Source: Flavobacterium fluviatile (GTDB lineage: Bacteria; Bacteroidota; Bacteroidia; Flavobacteriales; Flavobacteriaceae). From it: 41,063 bases of DNA. Below, piece by piece: positions 24,860 to 33,005 of this stretch. Under the pieces are notes generated by a model. The model worked only from the letters and a program-made list of their open reading frames with translations. It ran no database searches and was not told the origin of the DNA. The translations under genes were made by a program, and so were the position numbers. The stretch's first letter is position 1; every line of letters begins with the position of its first letter. The stretch is from NCBI RefSeq assembly GCF_010645065.1, contig NZ_JAADZW010000028.1:1-41063 (forward strand), given 5' to 3'.

Positions 24860-24905
24860 AACTGTGTGCGAAAATTTTAAAGAGAAAATCTGGAATTCTA
24901 TAGAT

Positions 24906-26150
24906 TTACTCATAACGCAAGGCCTCGATAGGGTCTAATTTAGAAGCTTTAATTGCGGGATATAAACCGGAAACTATAGCAACAGCAAAGCTGGTTCCGA
25001 ATGCGGCAAAAATCGCCATCCACGGAATTACAAATGCAAAATTCATTATTCCTGCAAATCCGGCGCCAACCAGAATTCCTAATACGATTCCGACTAAACC
25101 GCCAATTTGTCCAATCAATAAAGTTTCGATAAAAAACTGTACAGAAATAGTGGCTTTTGTTGCTCCCAAAGCTTTGCGGACACCTATTTCGCGAGTACGT
25201 TCGGTAACCGAAACTATCATAATATTCATTAAAGCAATTGAGGAACCTAAAATAGTAATAATGCTTATGATCCATGCTGCCCAGCCTAAATATTGTGTAA
25301 TTCCTAAGATTCTGTTGATTAAATCGTCACTTCGTCCAATACCAAAATTATTATCACGAACAGGACTTAGTTTACGGACCCTACGCATGCTGCTGGTGGC
25401 ATTGTCAACGGCTTCATCTAAAAGTTCTTTTTTCGAAACCATAACGCTTATAGTATAATTGATGTTTGGAGCTGTGAATAAAGAGCGTGCTACCTGAATC
25501 GGAATCAGAACACGTAAATCCTGACTGTTTCCAAAAGTTGATCCTTTTTCTTTTAAAACGCCAATAACTTTAAAACGCGCACCTCTTATTGAAATAATTT
25601 TATCTATTGGATTGACATCCTTTAGTAAGCCTTTTTCGAAATCGGAACCTACAACACAGGAATACGTATTGTTGTCAATATCAAACTGATTAAAGCTTCG
25701 GCCCAAATTGATTTCTAAACCTGAGTTTCCTATGAAATGTTCATCAACGCCAACGATAGTGATTTCCGGATCTGTTTTTTGGTCTAAATATTTGACTTCG
25801 GCTTTTGAAGTCGCGGTAAACGAAAGTGAAGTTTCCGTAAAAGGGTATTTGTATTTGTTTTTGAAGGCAACCGCTTCGGGATATGAAATAATCGGGTTTA
25901 CGATTTCACGTTCATTTCCGCCACGGTTTTTAACGGTGTTTTCGTACTGATTGATATTGAAAGTATTCGCTCCCATGGATGCAAAATTGGTAGAAACAGT
26001 GTTTTCAAGTGCTGTTACAACAGTCAAAATTCCAACTAAAGCTGTAATTCCGATAGCGATAATCAATACAGTAAGTATGGTTCGCAGCAATTGTGTTTTG
26101 ATGGAACCAAAAGCAATTCGGATATTTTCTTTAAATAATTTTAGCATCAT
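24906..26150 (-). CDS. ABC transporter permease, MacB/FtsX type
   Basis: A 414-aa membrane protein of the MacB family (export or mechanotransmission ABC permeases). It has an N-terminal helix (about 20-42, LLRTILTVLIIAIGITALVGILT), a large periplasmic MacB_PCD domain (about 45-270), then three helices in the FtsX domain. That domain includes NIMIVSVTERTREIGVRKALGA, the conserved coupling segment, and ends with GLYPAIKASKLDPIEALRYE. ATG at 26150 is chosen over a TTG two codons earlier. No ATPase or membrane-fusion gene is adjacent, so partners must be encoded elsewhere. Confidence 0.9.
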   Translation of the reverse strand: MMLKLFKENIRIAFGSIKTQLLRTILTVLIIAIGITALVGILTVVTALENTVSTNFASMGANTFNINQYENTVKNRGGNEREIVNPIISYPEAVAFKNKYKYPFTETSLSFTATSKAEVKYLDQKTDPEITIVGVDEHFIGNSGLEINLGRSFNQFDIDNNTYSCVVGSDFEKGLLKDVNPIDKIISIRGARFKVIGVLKEKGSTFGNSQDLRVLIPIQVARSLFTAPNINYTISVMVSKKELLDEAVDNATSSMRRVRKLSPVRDNNFGIGRSDDLINRILGITQYLGWAAWIISIITILGSSIALMNIMIVSVTERTREIGVRKALGATKATISVQFFIETLLIGQIGGLVGIVLGILVGAGFAGIMNFAFVIPWMAIFAAFGTSFAVAIVSGLYPAIKASKLDPIEALRYE

Positions 26151-26252
26151 GACCAATTTGTCACGAAAATACGGTTTTTGTTACAAGTTTGTTTTCGAAG
26201 CTGTATTATTTATTTTAAAAAGTAAGATATTTGCAGGCGATTTTAAATTAAG

Positions 26253-26296
26253 TCGAAAGTTGGAAAGTCATAAAGCCTTAAAGGCGAAGTGTGAAA
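26253..26296. repeat. Short AAGTC-type heptad run upstream of hisS
   Basis: AAGTCGA, AAGTTGG, AAAGTCA, TAAAGCC, TTAAAGG follow one another with a roughly 7-nt period in the 246-bp gap between the permease and hisS. It is more decayed than the other arrays. Confidence 0.45.
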
Positions 26297-26357
26297 AATC
26301 AACAATCAAAAAATATATAAAAAATTCATTTTAAAGGTTTTGTATTTTAGTTTCAAA

Positions 26358-26391
26358 GAAATCTAAAATCTAAATCAGAAATCTAAAATAA
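26358..26391 (+). repeat. AAATCTA unit array just before hisS
   Basis: GAAATCT, AAAATCT, AAATCAG, AAATCTA, AAAT run almost in phase and end about 5 nt from the hisS start codon. The array therefore occupies the position of the ribosome-binding region in the mRNA leader. Confidence 0.6.
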
Positions 26392-26396
26392 AAAAG

Positions 26397-28211
26397 ATGG
26401 CTTCAAAACCAAGTATTCCAAAAGGAACAAGAGATTTTTCGCCTGCAGAGGTGTCAAAACGACAATATATTATTCAGACAATAAAAACAAATTTTGAGAA
26501 ATTTGGCTTTCATCCGATAGAAACTCCTTCGTTTGAAAATTCAGATACCTTAATGGGAAAATATGGAGAAGAAGGAGATCGTCTGATTTTTAAAATATTA
26601 AATTCAGGAGATTATTTTGGTGAACATAAGATAGTAATTACTAGTTTCCTTAAAGGAATTTTCAATTCTGCTGTAACCATATTATCAGATAAAATTAACG
26701 AAAACAAAAAAAATGATTTTCTAAATGATATAAGATCAAAATTTGATAATGAAATAAATGAAGAAAAACTTTTTAAGGTATATGAAGATACCCTTGATAA
26801 AGCTTATGAAGATGTTTTGAATGAGTTTATTTCAGAAGATTACATTGATGAATTGATAAATAAAATTAATGTTTTAAAGTCTGAAAATAAAATACAAAAT
26901 TTTTATAGTGATGATTTTAGAGAAATGATTTTGGATGAAATAAAAACTTTTAAAGAGAGTAAAGTATTAAATCGAAAAATTTATAATGCGTTAGTTGACT
27001 GTGAAAGTTGTGATGTATTAAAAAATGAAATAATTAAAGATTTTGTTGATAGAAGAGTTTATAGGGTTTTAGGGATTTATTTTCATAGACTGGAGAGTAA
27101 AAAAATTACAAGTTTTATATCAGAAAAAGCTTTACGATATGATTTGACGGTTCCATTTGCTAGATATGTTGTCCAAAATCAAAATGATATTGTTTTTCCT
27201 TTTAAAAGATATCAGATTCAGCCAGTTTGGAGAGCTGATAAACCACAGAAAGGCCGTTTTAGAGAATTCTTTCAATGTGATGCCGATGTTGTAGGTTCAA
27301 AGTCATTATGGCAGGAAGTAGAGTTGGTACAATTATACGATACCGTTTTTACTTCTTTAGGATTAGAAGGTGTAACGATTAAAATTAACAACAGAAAAAT
27401 TTTATCCGGGATTGCTGAGGTAATTGGCGCTTCTGATAAGTTAATCGATTTTACAGTTGCTTTAGATAAGCTTGATAAAATTGGTGAAGATGGGGTAAAA
27501 AAAGAAATGATTGAAAAAGGAATTTCTGAGGAAGCATTGACAAAGGTACAGCCCCTGTTCAGTTTTTCAGGAACTTTTGCAGATAAAATTGCGCAGCTTT
27601 CAGAATTGTTAACTTCATCTGAAGAAGGAATGAAAGGAGTTGAAGAACTTAAATTTATCTGCGACAATGTTGCAGTTTTAGGTCTTTCGACCGCGATTTT
27701 AGATTTAGATGTGACTTTGGCACGTGGATTAAATTATTACACAGGTGCTATTTTTGAAGTAGCAGCCCCAAAAACAGTTTCTATAGGTTCCATAGGCGGC
27801 GGCGGAAGATACGACGATCTGACCGGTATTTTCGGTTTGAAAAACATGAGCGGGGTTGGGATTTCTTTTGGATTAGACCGGATTTATCTCGTTTTGGAAG
27901 AATTAAAATTATTCCCTGAAACGGTTGCAGCAACTTCAAAAGCCTTGTTTATTAATTATGGAAATGCTGAGGCTTTATATGCTTCTCAGGCGATTCAGAA
28001 ATTGAGAAAAGAAAATATAAAAGTAGAGTTGTATCCTGATAATGTAAAAGTAGGGAAACAATTTCAATATGCAGACAAACGTCTGATTCCGTTTGCAGTA
28101 ATTGCAGGAGATCAGGAAATCGCTTCGAATTTGTATGCACTTAAAAATTTAGTGACAGGTGAGCAGGTTTCTGTTGATTTTGAAGGATTGAAAAATGCCT
28201 TGCTAGCTTAA
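26397..28211 (+). CDS. hisS: Histidine--tRNA ligase with a large internal insertion
   Basis: A class II synthetase charging tRNA-His. All core parts are present: KGTRDFSPAE start, motif 1 region FHPIETPSFEN, motif 2 RYQIQPVWRADKPQKGRFREFFQCDADVVG, the LARGLNYYTGAIFEV loop, motif 3 GVGISFGLDRIY, and the anticodon-binding domain (about 510-604). At 604 aa it is about 145 residues longer than typical flavobacterial HisRS as I remember it (about 455-460). The excess lies between ILNSGDYF (68-74) and ISEKALRYDLT (241-251). The reading frame is open throughout and both flanks are intact, so the insert is probably translated. It is monocistronic. Confidence 0.95.
   Translation: MASKPSIPKGTRDFSPAEVSKRQYIIQTIKTNFEKFGFHPIETPSFENSDTLMGKYGEEGDRLIFKILNSGDYFGEHKIVITSFLKGIFNSAVTILSDKINENKKNDFLNDIRSKFDNEINEEKLFKVYEDTLDKAYEDVLNEFISEDYIDELINKINVLKSENKIQNFYSDDFREMILDEIKTFKESKVLNRKIYNALVDCESCDVLKNEIIKDFVDRRVYRVLGIYFHRLESKKITSFISEKALRYDLTVPFARYVVQNQNDIVFPFKRYQIQPVWRADKPQKGRFREFFQCDADVVGSKSLWQEVELVQLYDTVFTSLGLEGVTIKINNRKILSGIAEVIGASDKLIDFTVALDKLDKIGEDGVKKEMIEKGISEEALTKVQPLFSFSGTFADKIAQLSELLTSSEEGMKGVEELKFICDNVAVLGLSTAILDLDVTLARGLNYYTGAIFEVAAPKTVSIGSIGGGGRYDDLTGIFGLKNMSGVGISFGLDRIYLVLEELKLFPETVAATSKALFINYGNAEALYASQAIQKLRKENIKVELYPDNVKVGKQFQYADKRLIPFAVIAGDQEIASNLYALKNLVTGEQVSVDFEGLKNALLA
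26616..27104 (+). other. AT-rich insertion domain within hisS (residues about 74-236)
   Basis: This segment replaces the short loop of roughly 20 residues expected before LRYDLTVPFARYVV. The encoded stretch is rich in Lys, Asn, Glu, Asp, Ile and Phe and looks mainly alpha-helical (NEEKLFKVYEDTLDKAYEDV, then EDYIDELINKINVLKSEN). Two Cys occur at 202 and 205 (DCESCD). By hand count, 26701-27060 is 74/360 G+C (21%). Three 60-nt lines of the hisS core (27481, 27781 and 27841) total 76/180 (42%). I recognise no family for it. Confidence 0.8.
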
Positions 28212-28330
28212 AAGACTGTACTAAAGGTTTTTGTCTGGTATTGTCAGATTTAAAGTTTTTTCTTTTTAAATCTCTGTGTAAAATAGTTGCCGGAGAAGAA
28301 AAAATACTTTTATTTTGCCGACCTTAAGTT

Positions 28331-28401
28331 ACGGGCGTAGTTCAAGGGTAGAATAGCGGTCTCCAAAACCGTTGATGGGGGTTCGAATCCCTCCGCCCGT
28401 G
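28331..28401 (+). tRNA. tRNA-Trp (CCA)
   Basis: A 71-nt cloverleaf. Acceptor ACGGGCG pairs with CGCCCGT, with discriminator G. The D-arm is TAGTTCAAGGGTAGAATA. The anticodon loop CTCCAAA in a GCGGT/ACCGT stem gives CCA, and the T-arm is GGGGGTTCGAATCCCTC. CCA is not encoded. Confidence 0.95.
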
Positions 28402-28464
28402 CAAAAAAAAATCAAATAATAGAAAGTTACTATTTACTAAAGACTTTTAGAGAGTTAAAGATAA

Positions 28465-28499
28465 AAAAAAAGCTTCGTCAATCAGGCGAAGCTTTTTTT
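28465..28499 (+). terminator. Terminator after tRNA-Trp
   Basis: AAAAAAAGCTTCG (28465-28477) and CGAAGCTTTTTTT (28487-28499) form a 13-bp stem with a 9-nt loop and a built-in T-run. The symmetry means it could work on either strand. Confidence 0.85.
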
Positions 28500-28697
28500 A
28501 ATATAAGGTAAACTTGAATTAATAATTTATATAAGCCGAGGCTAACCCTTAAATTCAAACTTTGATAGGTTGTGATTTTGATTTGGTTTCAGGCTCAAAT
28601 ATACAACAAACGAAAACGTAATAGTCTTAAAATTATACTAAATTTTTCTTTAAAAAAATTATAGATTTAAAAAGTTATAAGTTTTCAAAAATGACAA

Positions 28698-28730
28698 TTT
28701 GACATTTTAGAAGATTTGGCAGTACTTTTG
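28698..28730 (+). promoter_or_regulatory. grpE-dnaJ promoter (-33 TTTG, -7 TACTTTTG)
   Basis: TTTG (28698-28701) and TACTTTTG (28723-28730) are 21 nt apart, an excellent match to the flavobacterial housekeeping promoter. The -7 box ends 24 nt before the grpE ATG. No CIRCE-type inverted repeat is visible, so heat control, if any, is not by HrcA here. Confidence 0.75.
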
Positions 28731-28754
28731 CAATCCAACAGAAAGAAATAAAAA

Positions 28755-29333
28755 ATGAAGTTTAAAAATATTTTTAAAAATAAAAGTAACATGACTACGG
28801 AAAATACAGAATTCGATCAGGAATTAGATGATGCAACGATAGAGAATAACGCTAATGGAGAGCAATTAATTGTTGAAGAATTAAGTGTTGAGGAGCAGTT
28901 AGCTCAGGACTTGGCTAAAGAAAAAGATAAGTTTTTGAGATTATTTGCTGAATTTGAAAATTACAAAAAAAGAACTTCAAAAGAACGTATTGATCTGTTC
29001 AAAACTGCCAATCAGGAAGTTTTACTGGCGATGCTGCCTGTTTTGGATGATTTTGACAGAGCTGCTGTAGAAATCAACAAATCTGAAGATGAGAACCTTA
29101 AAAAGGGTGTAGAACTGATTCATGAAAAACTAAAAAGTACTTTAGTTGGAAAAGGATTAGAGCAGGTTGAAATTCAGGCTGGAGACGCCTTTAATGCAGA
29201 TACTGCAGAGGCAATTACCCAAATCCCTGCGCCATCTGATAAACTAAAAGGAAAAATTGTTGATGTTATTGAAAAAGGATACAAATTAGGAGACAAAATC
29301 ATTCGTTTCCCTAAAGTTGTTGTAGGAAACTAA
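28755..29333 (+). CDS. grpE: Nucleotide exchange factor GrpE
   Basis: This co-chaperone releases ADP from DnaK. The 192-aa protein has an acidic disordered N-terminus (about 15-45), a long helix (about 45-100; DLAKEKDKFLRLFAEFENYKKRTSKE) and the C-terminal beta domain. The latter shows the family signature VLDDFDRAAVEINK leading to the EKGYKLGDKIIRFPKVVVGN ending. It is 69 nt upstream of dnaJ under one strong promoter. dnaK is not in the window. Confidence 0.96.
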   Translation: MKFKNIFKNKSNMTTENTEFDQELDDATIENNANGEQLIVEELSVEEQLAQDLAKEKDKFLRLFAEFENYKKRTSKERIDLFKTANQEVLLAMLPVLDDFDRAAVEINKSEDENLKKGVELIHEKLKSTLVGKGLEQVEIQAGDAFNADTAEAITQIPAPSDKLKGKIVDVIEKGYKLGDKIIRFPKVVVGN

Positions 29334-29402
29334 AAATACAAAGAAGATTCTAAAAATTAGTTTTTAAATTGGAATTTGTAGTATTGGAATTTAACCTGAA
29401 TT

Positions 29403-30512
29403 ATGAAAAAAGATTTTTACGAAATACTGGGCATTTCAAAAAATGCTGATGCTGCCGAAATTAAAAAAGCATATCGAAAAAGTGCTTTAAAGTATCATCC
29501 CGATAAAAACCCGGGTGACAAAGAGGCAGAAGAAAACTTTAAACTTGCGGCAGAAGCTTATGAAGTTTTGAGTGATCCTCAGAAAAAAGCGAAGTATGAC
29601 CAATACGGGCATCAGGCATTTGATGGTTCCGGCGGATTTGGAGGTGGTCACGGCGGTATGAATATGGATGATATTTTCAGCCAGTTTGGTGATATTTTTG
29701 GAGGTGGATTTGGCGGTTTCGGAGGCGGAGGCGGTGGTCCTCGTCGTGCGAAAGGAAGCAATCTTCGAATTAAAGTGAAACTGACTTTAGAAGAAATCGC
29801 AAATGGAGTTGAGAAGAAAGTAAAAGTAAAACGTAAGGTTCAGGCAAAAGGTGTAACTTACAAAACCTGCTCGACTTGTAACGGGCAAGGTCAGGTGATG
29901 CGTGTAACGAACACTATATTAGGCAGAATGCAATCTGCATCTACTTGTCCTACATGTGGTGGTTCCGGACAGATTCTTGATAAAAGACCTTCTGAAGCGG
30001 ATGCTCAGGGAATGGTTCAGGAAGACGAAACAGTATCCATCAAAATTCCTGCAGGTGTAACCGACGGAATGCAGCTGAAAGTTTCAAACAAAGGAAACGA
30101 TGCTCCCGGAAACAGCATTCCAGGAGATTTAATTGTTGCAATTGAAGAAGTTGAGCACGAATTCTTAAAACGTGAAGGCGAAAACGTTCATTACGATTTA
30201 TATATCAGTTTTCCTGAAGCAGTTTTGGGAGTTTCAAAAGATATTGAGGCAATCAACGGAAAAGTTCGTATTAAACTGGAAGAAGGAATCCAGTCCGGGA
30301 AAATCTTAAGATTAAAAGGAAAGGGTATCCCAAGCTTAAACGGCTACGGTAATGGAGATTTATTAGTTCATGTAAACGTATGGACGCCAAAAACCCTGAA
30401 CAAAGAACAAAAACAGTTCTTTGAAAATGCTTTAAATAATGAACATTTTGTTCCTAATCCTGAAAAATCAGAGAAATCATTTTTTGAAAAAGTGAAAGAT
30501 ATGTTTTCGTAA
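29403..30512 (+). CDS. dnaJ: Chaperone protein DnaJ (two-cysteine-motif form)
   Basis: This J-domain co-chaperone stimulates DnaK ATPase and delivers substrates. The 369-aa protein has a J domain with HPD at 32-34, a Gly/Phe-rich region (about 72-112), a zinc-binding region, then substrate-binding beta domains. Classical DnaJ carries four CxxCxGxG motifs; only two are present here: CSTCNGQG (156-163) and CPTCGGSG (182-189). A single zinc site is therefore predicted. It ends with the flavobacterial-looking SFFEKVKDMFS and is followed by a terminator. Confidence 0.96.
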   Translation: MKKDFYEILGISKNADAAEIKKAYRKSALKYHPDKNPGDKEAEENFKLAAEAYEVLSDPQKKAKYDQYGHQAFDGSGGFGGGHGGMNMDDIFSQFGDIFGGGFGGFGGGGGGPRRAKGSNLRIKVKLTLEEIANGVEKKVKVKRKVQAKGVTYKTCSTCNGQGQVMRVTNTILGRMQSASTCPTCGGSGQILDKRPSEADAQGMVQEDETVSIKIPAGVTDGMQLKVSNKGNDAPGNSIPGDLIVAIEEVEHEFLKREGENVHYDLYISFPEAVLGVSKDIEAINGKVRIKLEEGIQSGKILRLKGKGIPSLNGYGNGDLLVHVNVWTPKTLNKEQKQFFENALNNEHFVPNPEKSEKSFFEKVKDMFS

Positions 30513-30540
30513 TCTGAACTTTTTACAATGTTTATATAGT

Positions 30541-30573
30541 AAACCCATTTCGTAAAGGCGGAATGGGTTTTTT
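30541..30573 (+). terminator. Terminator of grpE-dnaJ
   Basis: AAACCCATT (30541-30549) pairs with AATGGGTTT (30562-30570), extended by three more pairs toward a 6-nt loop, with TTTTTT at the 3' side. Confidence 0.85.
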
Positions 30574-30664
30574 ACTTAATAGTTCGCAGATTCATCCTGA
30601 ATTATTTACTTTTACAGACGCAAAGCCACAATAGTCAAATTGACGCAGAAAATCTAAAAACCGC

Positions 30665-31585
30665 ATGAGCAACTTACTCGAAGTACATAAAGTCGTAAAA
30701 AAATACGGTGACTATGTCGCGCTTAACGAAGTTTCATTAAATGTGCCCAAAGGCAGTATTTACGGATTATTAGGCCCAAATGGAGCCGGAAAAACTTCCC
30801 TTATTCGAATCATCAATCAAATTACATTGCCGGATAGTGGCGAAGTAATTTTGGATGGCGAAAGATTGCAGCCAAAACATGTGCAGACGATTGGCTATCT
30901 TCCGGAAGAAAGAGGGCTGTACAGTTCAATGAAAGTTGGCGAACAGTGCTTGTATCTCGCACAAATGAAAGGTCTCTCTAAGGATGAAGCCAAAAAACAA
31001 CTTGATTATTGGTTCGACCGATTAGGAATTCAGGGCTGGTGGAACAAAAAAATCCAGGAACTTTCTAAAGGAATGGCGCAGAAAATCCAGTTTGTAGTTT
31101 GTGTTTTGCATAAACCAAAATTGCTGATTTTAGATGAGCCGTTCTCAGGATTTGATCCGGTAAATGCAAATGTTATTAAAGATGAAATCCTGGCATTGAA
31201 AGAACAAGGTTCAACCATTATTTTTTCAACGCACAGAATGGAAAGCGTTGAAGAACTTTGTGAAAATATTGCTTTAATACACAAATCAAATAAATTGATT
31301 GAAGGGAAAGTTGCTGATGTAAAACGCCAGTTTAGAACCAATAGTTTTGAAGTTGGAATCCTGACCAATAATGTGGAAGGCCTGATGTATGATATTACTC
31401 AGAAATTTACCGTTTCACCTGCTAATTTTAAATCTTTAAATGAAGATTTGAAATTAAATATCCAGATTGGAAATGCTTCTCCGAATGAATTATTGCATGT
31501 TCTGACACAGCGTGGTCAGGTAACGCATTTTGTAGAGAAAATCCCGAGTGTCAATGATATTTTTATTCAGACAGTAACTTCCTAG
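30665..31585 (+). CDS. ABC transporter ATP-binding protein (NatA-like)
   Basis: This is the ATPase of a predicted two-gene ABC-2 exporter. It has 306 aa with Walker A GPNGAGKT (37-44), signature LSKGMAQK, Walker B LLILDEPFSGFDP and the switch His in FSTHRMESVEELC. The C-terminal 80 residues form the extra domain seen in NatA/CcmA-type proteins. Its permease partner starts 111 nt downstream. Substrate (sodium, drug or lipid) is not predictable. Confidence 0.92.
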   Translation: MSNLLEVHKVVKKYGDYVALNEVSLNVPKGSIYGLLGPNGAGKTSLIRIINQITLPDSGEVILDGERLQPKHVQTIGYLPEERGLYSSMKVGEQCLYLAQMKGLSKDEAKKQLDYWFDRLGIQGWWNKKIQELSKGMAQKIQFVVCVLHKPKLLILDEPFSGFDPVNANVIKDEILALKEQGSTIIFSTHRMESVEELCENIALIHKSNKLIEGKVADVKRQFRTNSFEVGILTNNVEGLMYDITQKFTVSPANFKSLNEDLKLNIQIGNASPNELLHVLTQRGQVTHFVEKIPSVNDIFIQTVTS

Positions 31586-31593
31586 GTATTTGA

Positions 31594-31692
31594 TCGTTAG
31601 ACTACTTAGATTTCTAGAGTAAATTTAAGAGGTCAAAATATAATCTATAAGTCTAAAACGTCTAAGAAAGTCTGAAAATCTAATTAATCTAA
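31594..31692 (+). repeat. TCTAA-unit array between the ABC ATPase and permease genes
   Basis: The right half (31645-31692) has AAGTCTAA, AACGTCTAA, GAAAGTCTGA, AAATCTAA, TTAATCTAA. The left half (31596-31620) has TTAGACTACTTAGATTTCTAGA, broadly the reverse complement. Spacing is 8-10 nt, looser than in the other arrays. It ends about 5 nt from the permease ATG. Confidence 0.5.
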
Positions 31693-31696
31693 AAAA

Positions 31697-33001
31697 ATGA
31701 GTATAATTTCATTAATTATAAAAAGAGAATTTATCGCAAAAGTCCGTAATAAGTCTTTTGTTGTTATGACTTTTTTGAGTCCGTTATTATTTGTAGCAGT
31801 TGCCGGTTTTATTGGTTATCTGAGTTCAATGAAGGCGGAAACAAAACAAATTGGGATCCATGATGAGACAGGTCTATTTGCAGGTGATTTCGTAAAACAA
31901 AATAAAAAAGACTCAGAATTCCACTATCTGGATTTATCTAATATTGATGTAAAATTTTTAAAAGACAGTATTGTAAAGGAAAATCTGGATGGTCTGATCG
32001 TAATTCCAAAAGAAGATTTAGAAAATAAAACAGAATATATTTCCAACAACAGTCCAAGTATCAATTTTATTGAAAATACACAAGATATTATTGCCTCAAA
32101 AATCACAAAACTGAATTTGGAAAAAGCCCAACTGGATACCTTGGCCATTCAAAAAGCACAGGCAAATATTAATATTCATTTGGCTAAATCGTCAGGTGAA
32201 GAAAGTCTGAAAGGTTTGAACGAAATTAAAATTGCGATTGGAGGTGCTTTTGGTTATCTGATTATGATGTTTATCATCATCTATGGAAACATGGTAATGC
32301 GAAGCGTAATCGAAGAAAAGACAAACCGAATTATTGAAATTATCATTTCATCTGTAAAACCATTTCAGTTGATGATCGGGAAAATTGTAGGGACTTCACT
32401 TGCGGGATTATTACAATTTACGATATGGGCTATCATTGGATTGGGACTGATGTTTGCAGCTTCGGGTTTTTTTGGTGTAAATGTGGGACCAACAGCTAAA
32501 ATACCACCTGAATTAATGCAATCTGCACAGCATGAACTTTCAGGCACAGCTCAAATGTATATAACAGAATTATGGAATTTACCTATTGCCGGCATTATAA
32601 TTGGTTTTATAGTATATTTTATTGGAGGTTATTTTCTGTATAGTTCATTTTATGCAGCCATTGGAGCAGCAGTAGATAATCAGACTGATTCACAGCAATT
32701 TTTGTTGCCCATCATCATGCCGCTTATTTTGAGCGTTTATATTGGATTTTTCACAGTTGTAAATGATCCTCACGGAACTGTTGCGGTAATTTTTTCAATG
32801 ATTCCGCTTACTTCGCCAATTGTTATGTTAATGCGTATTCCGTTTGGTGTGCCCTGGTGGCAAATAGCAATTTCGGTATTATTATTGTTTGCTACATTTT
32901 TCCTTGTTGTATGGTTCGCTGCAAAAATCTACCGTGTAGGTATTTTAATGTATGGCAAAAAACCAACATGGAAAGAATTGTATAAATGGCTAAAATATTA
33001 A
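31697..33001 (+). CDS. ABC-2 type transporter permease (NatB-like)
   Basis: A 434-aa membrane subunit paired with the upstream ATPase. It has a first transmembrane helix at about 21-43 (FVVMTFLSPLLFVAVAGFIGYLS), a large extracytoplasmic region (about 45-175), then five or so helices (FGYLIMMFIIIYGNMVMRSV, LAGLLQFTIWAIIGLGLMFA, others). The conserved EEKTNRIIEIIISSVKPFQLMIGK lies after the second helix, as in NatB/YhaP. A repeat array sits in the gap to the ATPase gene, but cotranscription remains likely. Confidence 0.88.
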   Translation: MSIISLIIKREFIAKVRNKSFVVMTFLSPLLFVAVAGFIGYLSSMKAETKQIGIHDETGLFAGDFVKQNKKDSEFHYLDLSNIDVKFLKDSIVKENLDGLIVIPKEDLENKTEYISNNSPSINFIENTQDIIASKITKLNLEKAQLDTLAIQKAQANINIHLAKSSGEESLKGLNEIKIAIGGAFGYLIMMFIIIYGNMVMRSVIEEKTNRIIEIIISSVKPFQLMIGKIVGTSLAGLLQFTIWAIIGLGLMFAASGFFGVNVGPTAKIPPELMQSAQHELSGTAQMYITELWNLPIAGIIIGFIVYFIGGYFLYSSFYAAIGAAVDNQTDSQQFLLPIIMPLILSVYIGFFTVVNDPHGTVAVIFSMIPLTSPIVMLMRIPFGVPWWQIAISVLLLFATFFLVVWFAAKIYRVGILMYGKKPTWKELYKWLKY

Positions 33002-33005
33002 TTTT

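Larger units (their letters stand above)
28402..28754 (+). other. Gene-free stretch between tRNA-Trp and grpE
   Basis: The 353 nt hold a terminator (28465-28499) and the grpE promoter (28698-28730). Between them, 28500-28690, there is AT-rich sequence with no convincing reading frame. A moderately GC-richer patch, AGCCGAGGCTAACCC (28532-28546), is the only other notable feature; its nature is unknown. Confidence 0.5.

Noticed and set aside
24949..25275. 108-codon minus-strand frame inside the MacB-like permease
   Set aside because: Out-of-frame overlap with a well-supported permease; composition (Tyr, Asn, Arg, Cys, Phe) is typical of frame shadows.
26616..27104. Intein in HisRS
   Set aside because: No splice-junction Cys/Ser/Thr and His-Asn, no intein or homing-nuclease motifs; the segment replaces a loop instead of interrupting a conserved motif.
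28402..28754. CIRCE heat-shock operator ahead of grpE
   Set aside because: No 9-nt inverted repeat TTAGCACTC/GAGTGCTAA is visible; a standard -33/-7 promoter explains the region.
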